From positions 914,757,648-914,821,647 of the forward strand of contig NC_081414.1 in the NCBI RefSeq assembly GCF_030272615.1: 64,000 nucleotides of DNA, read 5' to 3'. This document shows positions 11,788-24,255 of the stretch, piece by piece. The DNA comes from Cryptomeria japonica. Taxonomy: Eukaryota; Streptophyta; Pinopsida; Cupressales; Cupressaceae. A program made the translations under genes and the position numbers. Below the pieces are notes generated by a model. That model did not search any database. It was not told where the DNA came from and saw nothing but the letters and a program-made list of their open reading frames with translations. Each line of letters begins with the position of its first letter. Position 1 is the stretch's first letter.

Positions 11788-13318
11788 TGTTGGTATTATA
11801 ACAAACAATAAGAGATTGTTGGCATTTCAACTAGGATATTAAGAAGGTTGTTGATAATTATGGATATAAGTGATTAAGGATGTTTACTTTCTTCACAATA
11901 TTATTTTGTCATTGATGTCAAGAAATTGATTTTCTGATTTAGTATGATGTTGCCATATCTTAAGAAGTATGTTTTGAAGAGAATTAAGATGTCGGTAAAA
12001 GACACGGAAAGAATGTGATGAATAAGGGGAGGAATAAGTTATTCAATGGGCAACTATTACTGAGTTAGACAATGATGAGATCATGTTGTTTAGATTGTTT
12101 TGATATCCTACATATGCTATTGTTTGTAAGGTTAATACTATACTATGTTACCGAGCAACGAACCTAGTCGGTAAACCCTAAGGAACCTAGTTGGTAAACC
12201 CTAAGGAACCTAGTCGGTAAACCCTAAGATTATCGCTATCGGTTAATGAAGGTGGAATGTCTACCGAGTGAAGTTTAGTATTTACCAAGTTGCAACCGAG
12301 TAATAACAGAATGCATTGGATGTATACATGCGTTATTTAATGATGGAAGCTGATGAGCTGGTTATGATTAAATTATTGATACAACGTGTATGAAGTTTGT
12401 TAAGGATCTATGGAAATGGAAGATCGGCAGGAAGATCTACAGCTCAGATTGAACCACAATACCCTAGCACAAGTTCCAAGAAATGTATGCAAGTTCCAAG
12501 GCAAGGTAAAACATTTTCAGATCAAAGGATACATTGAACCTGGTCAAGTTTGAAGATCTGATGGCTAAGATTGATCATGGGAAATGTGATCAAGGAGATT
12601 AAGCGGTTAGCAAATTGTTTATAAATAAGGTACTGTTGATAAACAATGTATGCGGGTAAATGTAAGCACAGGGATGCTACATAGTGATTACCGAGCACAG
12701 AAGCTTGAAGACCTGTTTGAATAACATAATAAGGAGCCCCAACAACGGGACAAGATAAGTCCTATGACTAGATTGTATTGAACAAATAAGAATCTGCTTT
12801 AGCATTTTAGATGCAAAGTTGCAAACATACTCATTACTGTTGTTTATTTGTAAGTGACAGAAAATCTCTTAACCGAGCAGACTTAACAGTTTTATTTGTA
12901 AATCCTCTAGCAAGGTGACATTTTGATTGAGTGTTTGAAACCCTTTAACAAGGTGAAGATCCTAACAGATTTGAGGGAAATCCCTTAACCGGGTCACATC
13001 TAGCAATGTGTTTGTAATCTTTAACAAGATTTGCTTTTAACTAAGCATACTCTAAAAGAGTATATTTCTTAGTGGGTCTGAAATCCCATAGTGGTTTTTC
13101 CCTATTTGGGTTTCCACGTTAAATCTGGTGTTGAATGTTTTGTGATGTTATCTGTTTATGAGTTTGCATGTTTTACAGTGTTGGTTACATATATCAGTTA
13201 AAGTTACCAAGGTTGAATCTGTTGATTTCATGGAAGTTTAAGTTTGTATGATTCACCCCCCCCCCCCTCATCTTGTTAGCTTGGCATCTATACTTAACAA
13301 TTAGTATCAGAACTATCA
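11788..13318 (+). repeat. 5' LTR of copia element 1
   Basis: 1531 bp, TGTTGG...ACTATCA. Near its end is a GATTCACCCCCC tract. It differs from the 3' LTR by a local expansion: a 23-bp unit (ggaacctagtcggtaaaccctaa) occurs three times here (about 12165-12230) and once in the 3' LTR. Confidence 0.95.
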
Positions 13319-13319
13319 A

Positions 13320-13332
13320 TTGGTATCAGAGC
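13320..13332 (+). other. Primer-binding site of copia element 1
   Basis: TTGGTATCAGAGC lies one base after the LTR. It is complementary to the 3' end of plant initiator methionine tRNA, the usual copia primer. Confidence 0.9.
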
Positions 13333-13369
13333 TTCAGACTCCAGAAGAAAATTTTAAAGGTACTTGAGG

Positions 13370-16300
13370 AAAAAGATCTAAAGATGTATAAGAGGGATGC
13401 ATCAAAGCTGAACAAGTCAAGTTTCTCTACATGGCAGAAAAGGATGAAGTTGTACCTATCAAGAATTGGAGAATATGTTGTATATTATCTGGAGAATGAT
13501 TTCATTACACCTAGCACCTATCCATTGACAATGGAAGAGATAAAGGCAAAGCAAGAACATATTCAAGCAATGATTGAAATAACATCTGCATTGACCGACT
13601 CAAAGTTTAATGATCTAGAAGGCTGCAATGATGCCAAGGCAATGTGGGACAAGCTCATATCTATGTATGGTGGTGATGAACATGTTCGAAGAGAAAAAGT
13701 GGATAGTCTAAGAGGACAACTTGAATCTATGAGAATGAATGAAGGTGAGAACATAACTCAGTACAGTACAAGGTTAAAGGAGATTGTCAATCAAATTAAA
13801 GGAGTAGGAGGAACCATTAAAGAGAAAGATGTCACAAGTAAGCTATTAAGAACCCTTCTACCTGCTTATGCAATTTGAGTCTCTGCAATCAATGAATTGA
13901 GGTTTGTACCCAATATGTCAGTTTCTTTGGATGCTACTATTGGTAAGCTACATGCATTTGAGTTAAGTAACTTTGATAACAGTGGGTCTTAGGTAAATAA
14001 AATTGAGTCTGCATTTAGTTCTTTTCATCTTGATGAATCTGATGATTACAATGATAGAAAGTATAAGTACTCTGAAGGGAATCACAGTGGAGCAAGTGAA
14101 AGATTTCGCAAAAACATGGAGGAGGTACACAAACTTTATGAAGAAATCAGAAAGCAAGAAGAGTTTGAAGCACTATTAGCCAGAAGGCTACCGAGAGGAA
14201 AAGGTAAGTACAAAGGAAAGTTGCCTTTGAAATGTTTTAACTGTGATAGAATAGGACATGTGGCTTCTAATTGTCCTAACAAAGAATCCAGTGAAAAGAG
14301 AGATTACGGAGATGATAGACAGAAAGATAATCATTACAGAGGACACCGAGACTTCAGAAGAAGAGATAAAAAGACATGTCTAATAGCTGATGAGGAATCT
14401 AATGATGATAAATCAAATGAAACTGATACAAAGGAAGTTGTTTATGTGGCTATCAAAGATGGATTAGATGAAGAAAGGTATGAAGAAAAAGCTTTAATAT
14501 CTCACATAAATACTAATGATTCTTGGATCATAGATATTGGATGCTCACATCACATGACAGGTGATAAACACAAGTTTGTTATGTTAGAAGATTATGATGG
14601 AGGTTATGTAAGATTTGGTAATGATGCACCATGTCTAGTGAGAGGTAAAGGATCTATAACACTTCTTGACAATGTTAAATGTAATGATGTTTATTGGGTT
14701 GAAGGTTTGAAATACAATTTGTTGAGTGTAGCACAGCTAAACAATACAGGATACCGAATAGAGTTTCAGAAATGAATTGTCAAAGTTCATGACAAGCATG
14801 GAAAGTTAGCAGCTATCGGGACACAAACAAAAGGTAACACATTTCACCTTGACTCAACTCGGAATAAGTGTCTATATGCAAAGATAGATGATACCCAGTT
14901 ATAGAATAAAAGGTTTTGTCATGTAAATTTTGATAATTTGATCAAAATAAGTAAGAAGCACCGAGTAAGAGGTCTACCGAGTCTTGAGAAACCTAAAAAT
15001 GCTATATGCTAAGGATGCCAGATGGGTAAGATGACAAGATCAAGCTTTACAAGTAAGTCCTACACTTCTAAGGGAATTTTAGATCTTGCATACCGATCTT
15101 TGTGGTCCTATGAAAGTTCAGAGTTATTATGGTGATAAGTATTTCATATTATTTGTGGATGATTACTCAAGAATGATGTCAGTAATGTTTTTAAAAGAAA
15201 AATCAGAAGCTTTTCAAATGTTCAAATGGTACAAGGCAAGAGTTGAAAATGAAACAGGAAGACAACTGAAATGTCTTAGATCTGATAGAGGAGGTGAGTT
15301 CACTTCTGATGAATTCAACTTATACTGCAATGATCATGGTATAAAGAGGCAAGTATCTGCACCGAGAACACCCCAGCAAAATGGGATAGTCGAGAGAAGA
15401 AACAAATCAATTGTGGATTGTGTAAGAACCTTGATGATAGAAAAGAAAGTACCTCAAACATTTTGGAGAGAAGCAATCAGCACTGCAGTTTACACTCTGA
15501 ACTGAGTACAACTAAAGAAAGGAACCTTGAAGACACCATATGAAATCTGGTATGACAAGAAACCTAATGTAAGTTATTTTAAAATCTTTGGAAGTAGATG
15601 TTATGTTCACAAAGATGACAGAAATGGTAAGTTTGATCAGAAAAGTGAAGAAGGAATATTTCTTGGTTATTCTTCTAGAAGCAAAGAATTTAAATGTTTG
15701 ATCAAATCAACTAGCAAAATAGTAGAAAGTGCAAATGTGAAAATTGATGAATTTGCAGAAAGAAATGATGAAGGAAACTCAAAAGAATCAGAAGATTATG
15801 AAGGATTTGTATATGTTCAACCAAGAAGTCCTACCGAGAAAACTGTTGAAAGAAATGAAGAGAATATCCAGTTACCGAGTGATGAAGAAGATCATACAGA
15901 ACCTACCGAGCCTATATTAGCCAAGTATGTCAGAAGACATCATGCATCAAGTCAGATTATAGGAGATAAGGATGATCCAGTGATGACAAGGAACAAACTG
16001 AGACAAAACACATGTCTGATATTTGAATTTGAACCAAGGATAGTGAAAGAGGCATTTAATAGTGAAGATTGGATAAATGCTATGATAGAAGAGATTGATC
16101 AAATCAAGAAGAATGACACATGGACACTGGTCCCAAGACCAAAGGACAAAAATGTAATCGGTACAAAGTGGATTTTCATAAACAAGCTGAATGAAAAAGG
16201 TGAGGTCATTCGAAATAAAGCAAGACTAGTTTGCAAAGGTTATGCTCAAGAAGAGGGAATTGATTATGGTGAGACTTTTGCACTTGTGGCAAGACTTGAA

Positions 16301-17565
16301 GGAGTAAGAACATTGTTGGCATACGTTGCTTACAAGAATTTCAAAGTATATCAAATGGATGTCAAATCTGCATTAATGGTATATTAGAAGAAGAAGTTTT
16401 TATTGAACAACCTGAAGCATTTGTTGAAGGAGAGAATAAAGATCAGGTATGTAAACTGAACAAAGCTTTGTATGGTCTGAAACAAGCACCTAGAGCATGG
16501 TATGAAAGATTGCACTCTTATTTAATCAAGATTGGTTTTATAGGGACAAGTGAAAATAGCAATATGTACATGAAGAATGATGAAAATGGAATACTAATCT
16601 CAGCCATATTTGTTGATGATATTATCTTTTGTGGAAATGATTCTTTATGCAAGAACTTTGGAAATGAAATGAGCAAAGAATTTGAGATGTCATTAATTGA
16701 TGAGATAAAGTATTTTATAGGTCTACAAATACTACAAATGAAAGATGAGATTTTCATTACTCAATCCAAATACATAAAGGAAATCTTGAATAAATTTGGA
16801 ATGGAGTATTCAAAACCATTAAGTACTCTTATGACTACCAACTATAAACTATCAAAGAATGATGAATCTACATCTGTTGATGAGACACTTTACCGATCTA
16901 TGATTGGAAAGTTGCAATATGTTGTTCACAGTAGGCCAGATATAGCACATGCAGTAGGTATAGTTGCAAGATTCTCTGCAGATCCCAAGGAAACACACAT
17001 GACAGCAATCAAGAGAATTTTCAGATACTTGAAAGGCACTGAGGATTATGGCTTAGTATATCAGAAAAGAAATGACTTTGATTTAAAAGTTTATACTGAT
17101 ACTGATTGGGCAGGCAACATAGATGACAGGAAAAGCACAAGTGGTGGAGCTTTCTTTTTAGGAGAAAGACTAGTGGGTTGGCTTAGCAAGAAACAAGGAT
17201 GTATTTCACAGTCAACAACAGAAGCTAAATATGTTGTTGCAGCATTGAATTGTACCAATATAGAATGGATCAAACAATTGTTGGAACCTGGCATAAATGA
17301 GAAAGTTACCGAGCCAGTAATTATATTTTGTGATAATACTAGTGCCATTAACATTTCAAAGAATCCTATTATGCACTCTAAGACAAAGCACATCTCTATC
17401 AAATATCATTATCTTAGAGAAGAAGTTCAAGAGAAGAAAGTGGTGTTGGAGTATGTTAGTTCAAAGGAACAAATAGTAGATATTTTTACCAAGCCACTAC
17501 CAAGAGACACTTTTGAGTATCTCAGAAGTAAGTTAGGGGTCCTACCCCTATCTTCTACTCACTAA
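13370..17565 (+). pseudogene. Copia element 1 gag-pol remnant
   Basis: Parts in order: gag with a UBN2-type domain (13385-13880) and a CCHC knuckle CFNCDRIGHVASNC (about 14233-14275); protease region with HHMTG (about 14515-14570); integrase core from HTDLCGPM (15088) through SDRGGEF (about 15283) to the PYEIW segment (15533); reverse transcriptase from [17 protein letters not shown] (about 16120) with the FVDD active-site box (about 16608); and RNase H (about 17090-17500). The copia order, integrase before RT, is clear. It is a fossil with several breaks and is not counted as a functional gene. Confidence 0.9.
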
Positions 17566-17927
17566 CCGAGTTCAGTAAAAGCATCAATTCAATGACTCTA
17601 AAGAATATATTTTCGGAGTTGATGTTGATTTACACACTTAAGGATGTTTTCTAAAGGTGTGTAGGAAACAAATAGGGAACAAGAATTGAAGATAAAATGT
17701 TCTAACCGAGACTGAGTTGATACCGAACAACAAAGGAATTACTTCACACAAGAAGAACTTATGTATTAGTTTTCTTTTGGCATTGTTGTCAAAGGGGGAG
17801 AAGACTAATGTATGGGGGAGAAGACTAATGACAGGGGGAGAGCATTTCAGCAATCTGAGCAATCACAATCACAGCAATCTGAATTTGAATATTTTAGGTC
17901 AAATCAATTGGTTTTGCCATCAATGCC

Positions 17928-17939
17928 AAAGGGGGAGAT
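17928..17939 (+). other. Polypurine tract of copia element 1
   Basis: AAAGGGGGAGAT directly before the 3' LTR. Several similar tracts (GGGGGAGAAG, GGGGGAGAG) lie upstream at 17790-17842. Confidence 0.85.
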
Positions 17940-19429
17940 TGTTGGCATTATAACAGACAATAAGAGATTGTTGGCATTTTAATTAGGATATTGAGAAGGT
18001 TGTGGATAATTATGGATATAACTGATTAAGGATGTTTACTATCTTCACAATATTATTTTGTCATTGATGTCAAGAAATTGATTTTCTGATTTAGTATGAT
18101 GTTGCCATATCTTAAGAAGTATGTTTTGAAGAGAATTAAGATGTCGGTAAAAGACACGGAAAGAATGTGATGAATAAGGGGAAGAATAAGTTATTCAATG
18201 GGCAACTATTACCGAGTTAGACAATGATGAGATCATGTTGTTTAGATTGTTTTGATATCCTTCATATGCTATTGTTTGTAAGGTTAATACTATACTATGT
18301 TACCGAGCAAGGAACCTAGTCGGTAAACCCTAAGGTTATCGCTATCGGTTAATGAAGGCAGAATGTCTATCGAGTGAAGTTTAGTATTTACCGAGTTGCA
18401 ACCGAGTAATAACAGAATGCATTGGATGTATACATGTGTTATTTAATGATGGAAGCTGATGAGTTGGTTATGATTAAATGATTGATACAACATGTATGAA
18501 GTTTGTTAAGGATCTATGGCAATGGAAGATCGACAGGAAGATCTACAGCTTAGATTGAACCGCAATACCCTAGCATAAGTTCCAAGAAATGTATGCAAGT
18601 TCCAAGGCAAGGTAAAATGTTTTCAGATCGAAGGATACATTGAACCTGGTCAAGTTTGAAGATCTGATGGCTAAGATTGATCATGGGAAATGTGATCAAG
18701 GAGATTAAGTGGTTAGCAAATTGTTTATAAATAAGGTACTGTTGATAAACAATGTATGCAGGAAAATGTAAGCACAGGGACGCTACATAGTGATTACCGA
18801 GCACAGAAGACCTATTTGAATAATAGAGTAAGGAGCCTAGCAGAGGGACAAGATAAGTCCTATGACTAGATTGTATTGAACAAATAAGAATCTGCTTTAG
18901 CATTTTAGATGCAAAGTTGCAAACATACTCATTACTGTTGTTTATTTGTAAGTGACAGAAGATCTCTTAACTGAGTAGACTTAACAGTCTTATTTGTAAA
19001 TCCTCTAGCAAGGTGACATTTTGATTGAGTGTTTGAAACCCTTTAACAAGGTCACCTCTAACAAGGTGAGGATCCTAACAGATCTGAGGGAAATCCCTTA
19101 ACCGAGTCACATCTAGCAATGTGTTTGTAATCTTTAATAGGTTTTTCTTTTAACCGAGCATACTTTAGAAGAGTATATTTCTTAGTGGGTCTGAAATCCC
19201 ACAGTGGTTTTTTCCTATTTGGGTTTCCACGTTAAATCTGGTGTTGAATGTGGTGTGATGTTATCTGTTTATGAGTTTGCATGTTTTACAATTTTGGTTA
19301 CATATATCTGTTAAAGCTACTGAGGTTGAATCTGTTGATTTCATAGAAGTTTAAGTTTGTATGATTCACCCCCCCCTCTCATCTTGTTAGCTTGGCATCT
19401 GTACTTAACAATTAGTATCAGAACTATCA
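17940..19429 (+). repeat. 3' LTR of copia element 1
   Basis: 1490 bp, TGTTGGCATT...ACTATCA, matching the 5' LTR along its length apart from the 23-bp unit count and a ~15-bp insertion near 19050. It is followed by target duplication GTAAC. Confidence 0.95.
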
Positions 19430-19434
19430 GTAAC

Positions 19435-20175
19435 TCTGAAAACCCTCACTCTAACCCTATGGGCTTGGACAGTAGGAATGTTGCTCGAAATGCTAAGGAG
19501 GATGACAATCCCAACTCTGTGGGCACTGAACAGGGTAGGGATTCTGTGACCACCATCTTGAATACCGCCCGTAACTATACTCTGGAGTCCTTCAACTTCC
19601 AGAAATGGGTTGTCGACAACATTACTAGCATGCAAAGTAAACAGAGGGAGTTGGAAAACAAGATTAATAAGTTGATTAAAGACTCTGGGAAAAAGAAGGA
19701 TGAGACAGAAACCAGTGAAGCTGATTAGGAAATCGAGATGGAGGATTGGCTAGAAAAAGATTTGATCAAAGGGGATCTGAAACACCTAGAGGATGTTATA
19801 AGAACCTTGAAAGAACATACTAAAGAGGATAAAGACAACATCAACTCCTGAGTCGCCCATACCAAGAAGGCCCTAAAAAACTTCATGAACCATAGCCTCC
19901 AAGTCCTCAAAGTCTCATCTCAGAACATGAATGCTTTGGTGGACCATCTGGAAAGGAAAAATCAGGAAAAGAATATGGTTGTCATTGATGATATTCCAAC
20001 TTCCAGCACCACCCACCAGACTCCCAGGTGTAGAACAAGGCAGAACACTACTAGGATGGAGATCAATACGCAAGATATCCAGCTGAGAGAGGAAAACAAC
20101 GACCTGAGGGAAGCGGCCAAGGCGATGATGCTCTTGGTTCAAAATGCTGAGGAATCTATTAAAGTTTTGAATTAA
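19435..20175 (+). pseudogene. Unidentified ORF, right part, after copia element 1
   Basis: Continues in the frame used before the insertion (SENPHSNPMGLDSRN) and ends in LVQNAEESIKVLN and a stop at 20173. It is rich in charged residues with heptad-like stretches (KQRELENKINKLIKD; ERKNQEKNMV), so a coiled coil is likely. Two in-frame stops (about 19726 and 19849) show it is no longer intact. About 110 bp past the stop comes GGGTTTCGGGTCCCC, a phrase typical of the 3' tails of some plant LINE-like repeats, so a non-LTR repeat origin is one option. Function unknown. Confidence 0.5.
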
Positions 20176-20620
20176 TTTGTAATGTTGGGTTTGGAGCCAA
20201 CTTCTTGTTGGCTTCTTACTATCTTTTTCTTAGCTACTGGTTTTTGTGCTGGTGTTTCGCAGTTATTTTGTTTAGTCTCTTTAATGCTTATCTTTTGAAT
20301 TGTAAAAGGGTTTCGGGTCCCCTAAAACAAGTTTTTACTTAATCAAAAATATTTCACCACTACTTCATAAAAAGGAGGTTTAAGACAATTTTTAAAGATA
20401 AAATAATTATTTTCTTAAACATTTAAATTATCTTAAATTAAAAACTAAAGTATTTTGATTGCCTTAAATAAAAAATAAAGATAGAAAAACTTGCATTTTA
20501 GCATATTGAACTGCTCATTACAGGCAAATGAATGGCGCCAAGTGGATTTTTGTCTAAAAAACATTTAACATATCAAGCGGGCAAATGAAGGGCACCAAGT
20601 TTTTCATCTCCAGGTGGTAG
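20176..20620. other. 3' tail of the unidentified ORF and AT-rich spacer
   Basis: Contains GGGTTTCGGGTCCCCTAAAA near 20308 and then AT-rich sequence with ttaaa-type repeats. A CACTACTTCATAAAA string at 20358 resembles a CACTA terminus but has no partner. Confidence 0.35.
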
Positions 20621-23430
20621 CTTATTTAGACAATATCTACTTTCATCTCGTTTCTACCTTTGTCTCTGGTTGCTACAAGGCCTGTGGGTATGTATTCATC
20701 TTTCCTCTAACATTAAATGTATTGTTTGCTCCTGGTTTTGCCTTGTTTACTTTTGAAGCAATACTCGCAACAAGGGTAGTGTGCCTATTGATAAATATAG
20801 AGATGCATTCATATATAGTCAACTAATTTCGCATGATGATCAAATGATTGATTAGATTCCAAGAGCTCAGATGTCAGATAGAAATTATTTCATGCCAAGG
20901 GAGACTCCCATTTGTTCCAAAAATGAAAGTTTTGGGATGCAAAATGTTGCTAATATCTAGGCTTGTCTATAAAGTATCTTTTTCCAGGTCAAAATTGCTT
21001 ATTAGTGTCCAAAATTGCTCTACTATTATCATCAAAATCTCTCTCATCTTTTGAGGTCTACAACCATTTCCCATGACTGTCGTAACTTTTTGACAAGGAT
21101 TTTGCTTTGATAGTGCTTCTATATTACTGTTCTAGGTCATTTACTTGTCCTTCTTCACTATACTTTCATTATTGGATTGTCTTTGTCTAGCCTTGAGGGT
21201 TTTGATCTTCATTATTATGCCCTTAGACTAACCATTGTCACTCTACAAGGTTATTAGGCCCCTCAAGTGATTGCATCTTTGTCTTCACAATTGTCTTTTG
21301 TGGCTTTATAACCTTTTTTAAGATTTTATGCATTGTGCTCTTTTGATTCAATCATAGTATTCGCTGCAATCCATGCTTTGATAGGCCTCATGATTGAATA
21401 TATCTACCCTTTTGATGGATTTACTAACAAACCTTCATTCATTCATTCCTTTATGTGCTAGGTTTGCAATGGTTTGTCTTGAATGATGCTACAATCTTTC
21501 ATGCAAGCATTAATGTCTTCTGGTAGTGACTCTTGATTGTGAGAATATGGCTTGTTCTCTTCTAAAAGTTGTGACTGTTCGAAAGACTATGTTCTATTAT
21601 TAACTATCTTTGAAAGAATTTTTTAAAGCTCTTTGTCACTTGATTGTGAAAATTGAGACAAAACCTCTTGATTGCAAGAATGCCTTTTTCTAACATATCA
21701 CTATCATTTTGATACTTTTTTTCATTATGTTTGATTCAAACATCATACTGTCTTGTAGCATCTCTAACTCTTGACCTTGGAAGGATCCTTAGCTCGTCAT
21801 ACTCTTCATGTTAAACTCTATATCCATATTCACCCCAAAGTGGTTAGAACCCCTGGTATCTTCTAATCTCAAACTATTGGGGCCTTAATAAGCATAGGTA
21901 GTTCCTTTTGGAATGTTCATTCTTACAAAGTAAATAAGAACTCATCCAACCCAGATCAAGAGTTTTACAAGTAAAAACAGTCTTATGTAGCTGAGAGGAA
22001 AGAGAGCTAGGGAAGAAAGTAGCAGGTTTTGAAGAAATCAGTATACTATCATTCATTTGAGTCAAGGAAGATCTCATGTATTCAACTTATGGTTGTAATA
22101 GTAACCATGACCCATTTCATCATTGTTTTGTAGGAAAATAAATAAAGACATCGACCTCTCCTCTCTTCTTATACACAAAATGGTGAATCCAAACCACTTC
22201 ATATTTAATTTTCAAACTTTTCAACTTGTGCCATGTTTTATACAAAGATGCAAACAAAATTTGCACGTATATGAATATTGTCAGTAACGACCCCTTCACT
22301 ATCTTGTGCTGAATAAAAATCCTTCAACTGAAATATATCACTGTAGCCACCATTACCAACTTCATGCATTCATATTTCTTCACCTAATTATGAAGCAAAG
22401 AGGATGCCTCCTTGCATTGATCGAGCCTCAAAAAATTTGATATCCTTGTTCAACAAGGGTTGATACTCTACAACACGATGCCTATCATTCATGGGCTCAA
22501 GCTGGTTACTTTCATGCTCAATAAAAATATGATCAAAACATTTTGTAGTTTCTCCACCATCATAATATCATTTTGCTATTGTTAACATAATACATCCTCA
22601 TGCTACACTGGCAATTCATCAGGCTCTTCAATTTATTCACTCTTTATATGGTAGTGACTACCTTTAACTTATGAACCTTCAAACAAATCATTATAACGAC
22701 CCCTTCACTATCTTGTGTTGAATGAAAATCCTTCAACTGCACTGTATTATATAAGAATTTGGTGTGGATCTTTCATTCTTTCCTTGATTTGCCATTTTTT
22801 ATTGCTCCACCCAATGATTTTGTATTTGAGGTATGTAAAATAGTTGCTCTATAGATTTTTTTATCTCTCTACATTCTGTTGGTTTCCTTCATTTAAATTA
22901 TGTAATGTTTCCATGATTTCAAAAAATTAAGATTTTAGGAACAAGGTTTGATATGCATATATTTCTTATATACCAACACAACAATTGAATGTTGGGGGCA
23001 TAATGGATATTTTAATACAGACATTTAAAATATAGAAACCCTTGTTATAAAAACTTAGAACTGATGCCAACACCAAGAAGTAGGGTTATTTTAGAGATAT
23101 TGAAAGTAACTACACATCAAATTTTGGTTTCCTTTGAAAAGAAAGTGGTATGATGAAATCTTTGGGCATAAAAAGAGGAAATGTACTCCATACTACTACT
23201 GCACAATATTTTTAAAATAGTAAAGGAAGGTGTATGGAACAACCAAATTCTTATCATTATAAACAATGAATATTTTAAGATATTTTTATGATGTGAAAGT
23301 TGAGAATATTTTATGAAAGGTCCCTAAATGAATACACTTTAATCTGATTTTAGCAATGACTATCGTTTATCTTCATGTCAATTGGACCTAATTTCCATTT
23401 ATCTTTTCTATATAATCAAATAACACTTAT
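20621..23430. other. Intergenic sequence, no recognised gene
   Basis: Long stretch with only short frames. The minus strand at about 21900-22600 has a faintly coding look (GGYSDIFQLKDFYSAQDSEG) broken by stops, and I cannot name it. A ~50-bp phrase (aacgaccccttcactatcttgtg.tgaat.aaaatccttcaactg) occurs twice, at 22287 and 22694. Confidence 0.45.
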
Positions 23431-23882
23431 TGTTGGTGTAAATAAATATTCATTATGGATATTATTACACTTTACTTAAGTTAACTTAGGATAATGCATC
23501 TCTACGTAGTTTGGATTTGAGACACTTAGGGAAGTGTGCACATAGGGATAGAGCTTGTAGGAGAAATTCCACCTTTTGTGGTCTTGTTTTGTTGTTACAC
23601 TCCACATTCAGTGGGTCATCCACCTCTTGTGGAATATTATATTATTTCTCCTACCTACCCCTAGTATTTCTTACCTACCCTTATTTCTCATTGAGCCACA
23701 TGTCATGATTGTGTGCTCATACATCCATATGGCCTTGCCTATATAAGAAGGCCTATATTCATTGTATTGGGGAATCCAGTTGATCATTTTTCATATTGAT
23801 GAGAATACAGTTTGTTCTTGTCATTCTTTTGTCTCTATTTTAATACTTTTCATTGTGCCCTTGATCTTGGCAAAATCTCACA
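23431..23882 (+). repeat. 5' LTR of copia element 2
   Basis: 452 bp, TGTTGGTGTAAATAAATATT...AAAATCTCACA. Contains a TATA-like box (gcctatataagaagg, about 23739). Confidence 0.95.
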
Positions 23883-23895
23883 TGGTATTAGAGCC
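23883..23895 (+). other. Primer-binding site of copia element 2
   Basis: TGGTATTAGAGCC directly after the LTR, complementary to initiator methionine tRNA with one difference. Confidence 0.85.
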
Positions 23896-24177
23896 ATTGA
23901 GGCTTCATTGATTAGTTTTTGGAGACATCATGGAAGGCTTCTATTTTTGGATCTGAGGGACTGCATTTTTTGGAGGCATCTTAGAGCGTTTTCAACCTCA
24001 CCATTGCGTCCGGGAGGCCAATTCCATAAAAATCAAGTATAAATTTGACCTATTTTGGCGAAAATCAATTTTTGGGTGTGGAGGAAATTTTTTGCCCAAT
24101 TCGGGCGGTACGGTATGGAATTTTCGGATATTTTTCAAAAAAAAAAATTGAAAATTATTTTTGGGATCCGTACCTTC

Positions 24178-24255
24178 TGCCCAGTCAGCGGTGCACAGTC
24201 AACGCCCAATCAACAGCACCCAGTTAGTACCCAGTCAACGCACAGTCAGCATTTT
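24178..24255 (+). repeat. Short repeats in the leader of copia element 2
   Basis: About seven imperfect copies of a CCAGTCAACG-like decamer (cagtcagcg, cagtcaacg, caatcaacag, cagttagta, cagtcaacg, cagtcagc) between the primer-binding site and gag. Confidence 0.7.

Larger units (their letters stand above)
11788..19429 (+). mobile_element. Copia element 1 (Ty1/copia LTR retrotransposon), 7.6 kb
   Basis: A nearly complete fossil copy: 5' LTR, primer-binding site, gag-protease-integrase-RT-RNase H in copia order, polypurine tract and 3' LTR. It is flanked by perfect 5-bp target duplications GTAAC (11783-11787 and 19430-19434). The two LTRs differ at roughly 4% of compared sites, mostly transitions, so it is of intermediate age in this window. 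A Tork-like lineage is suggested by the HTDLCGPM and SDRGGEF integrase style, but this is tentative. The coding region is broken in a handful of places. The element sits inside an unidentified ORF. The hexamer ACCGAG is strikingly common through both LTRs and the interior (see findings). Confidence 0.95.

Noticed and set aside
11437-11830. Three minus-strand frames opposite the unidentified ORF
   Set aside because: They are shadows of the plus-strand acidic coding region, with Ser/Phe/Pro-rich composition and no motif.
20358-20400. Second CACTA-like end (CACTACTTCATAAAA)
   Set aside because: Single short match without a convincing subterminal repeat set or a partner end. Likely chance in AT-rich DNA.
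21900-22600. Possible decayed gene on the minus strand
   Set aside because: A few coding-like phrases appear, but stops are frequent and no domain could be named.
23511-23708. 65-residue frame in the 5' LTR of copia element 2, repeated at 29315
   Set aside because: Its presence in both copies follows from LTR identity. It has no known domain, and LTRs do not normally encode proteins.
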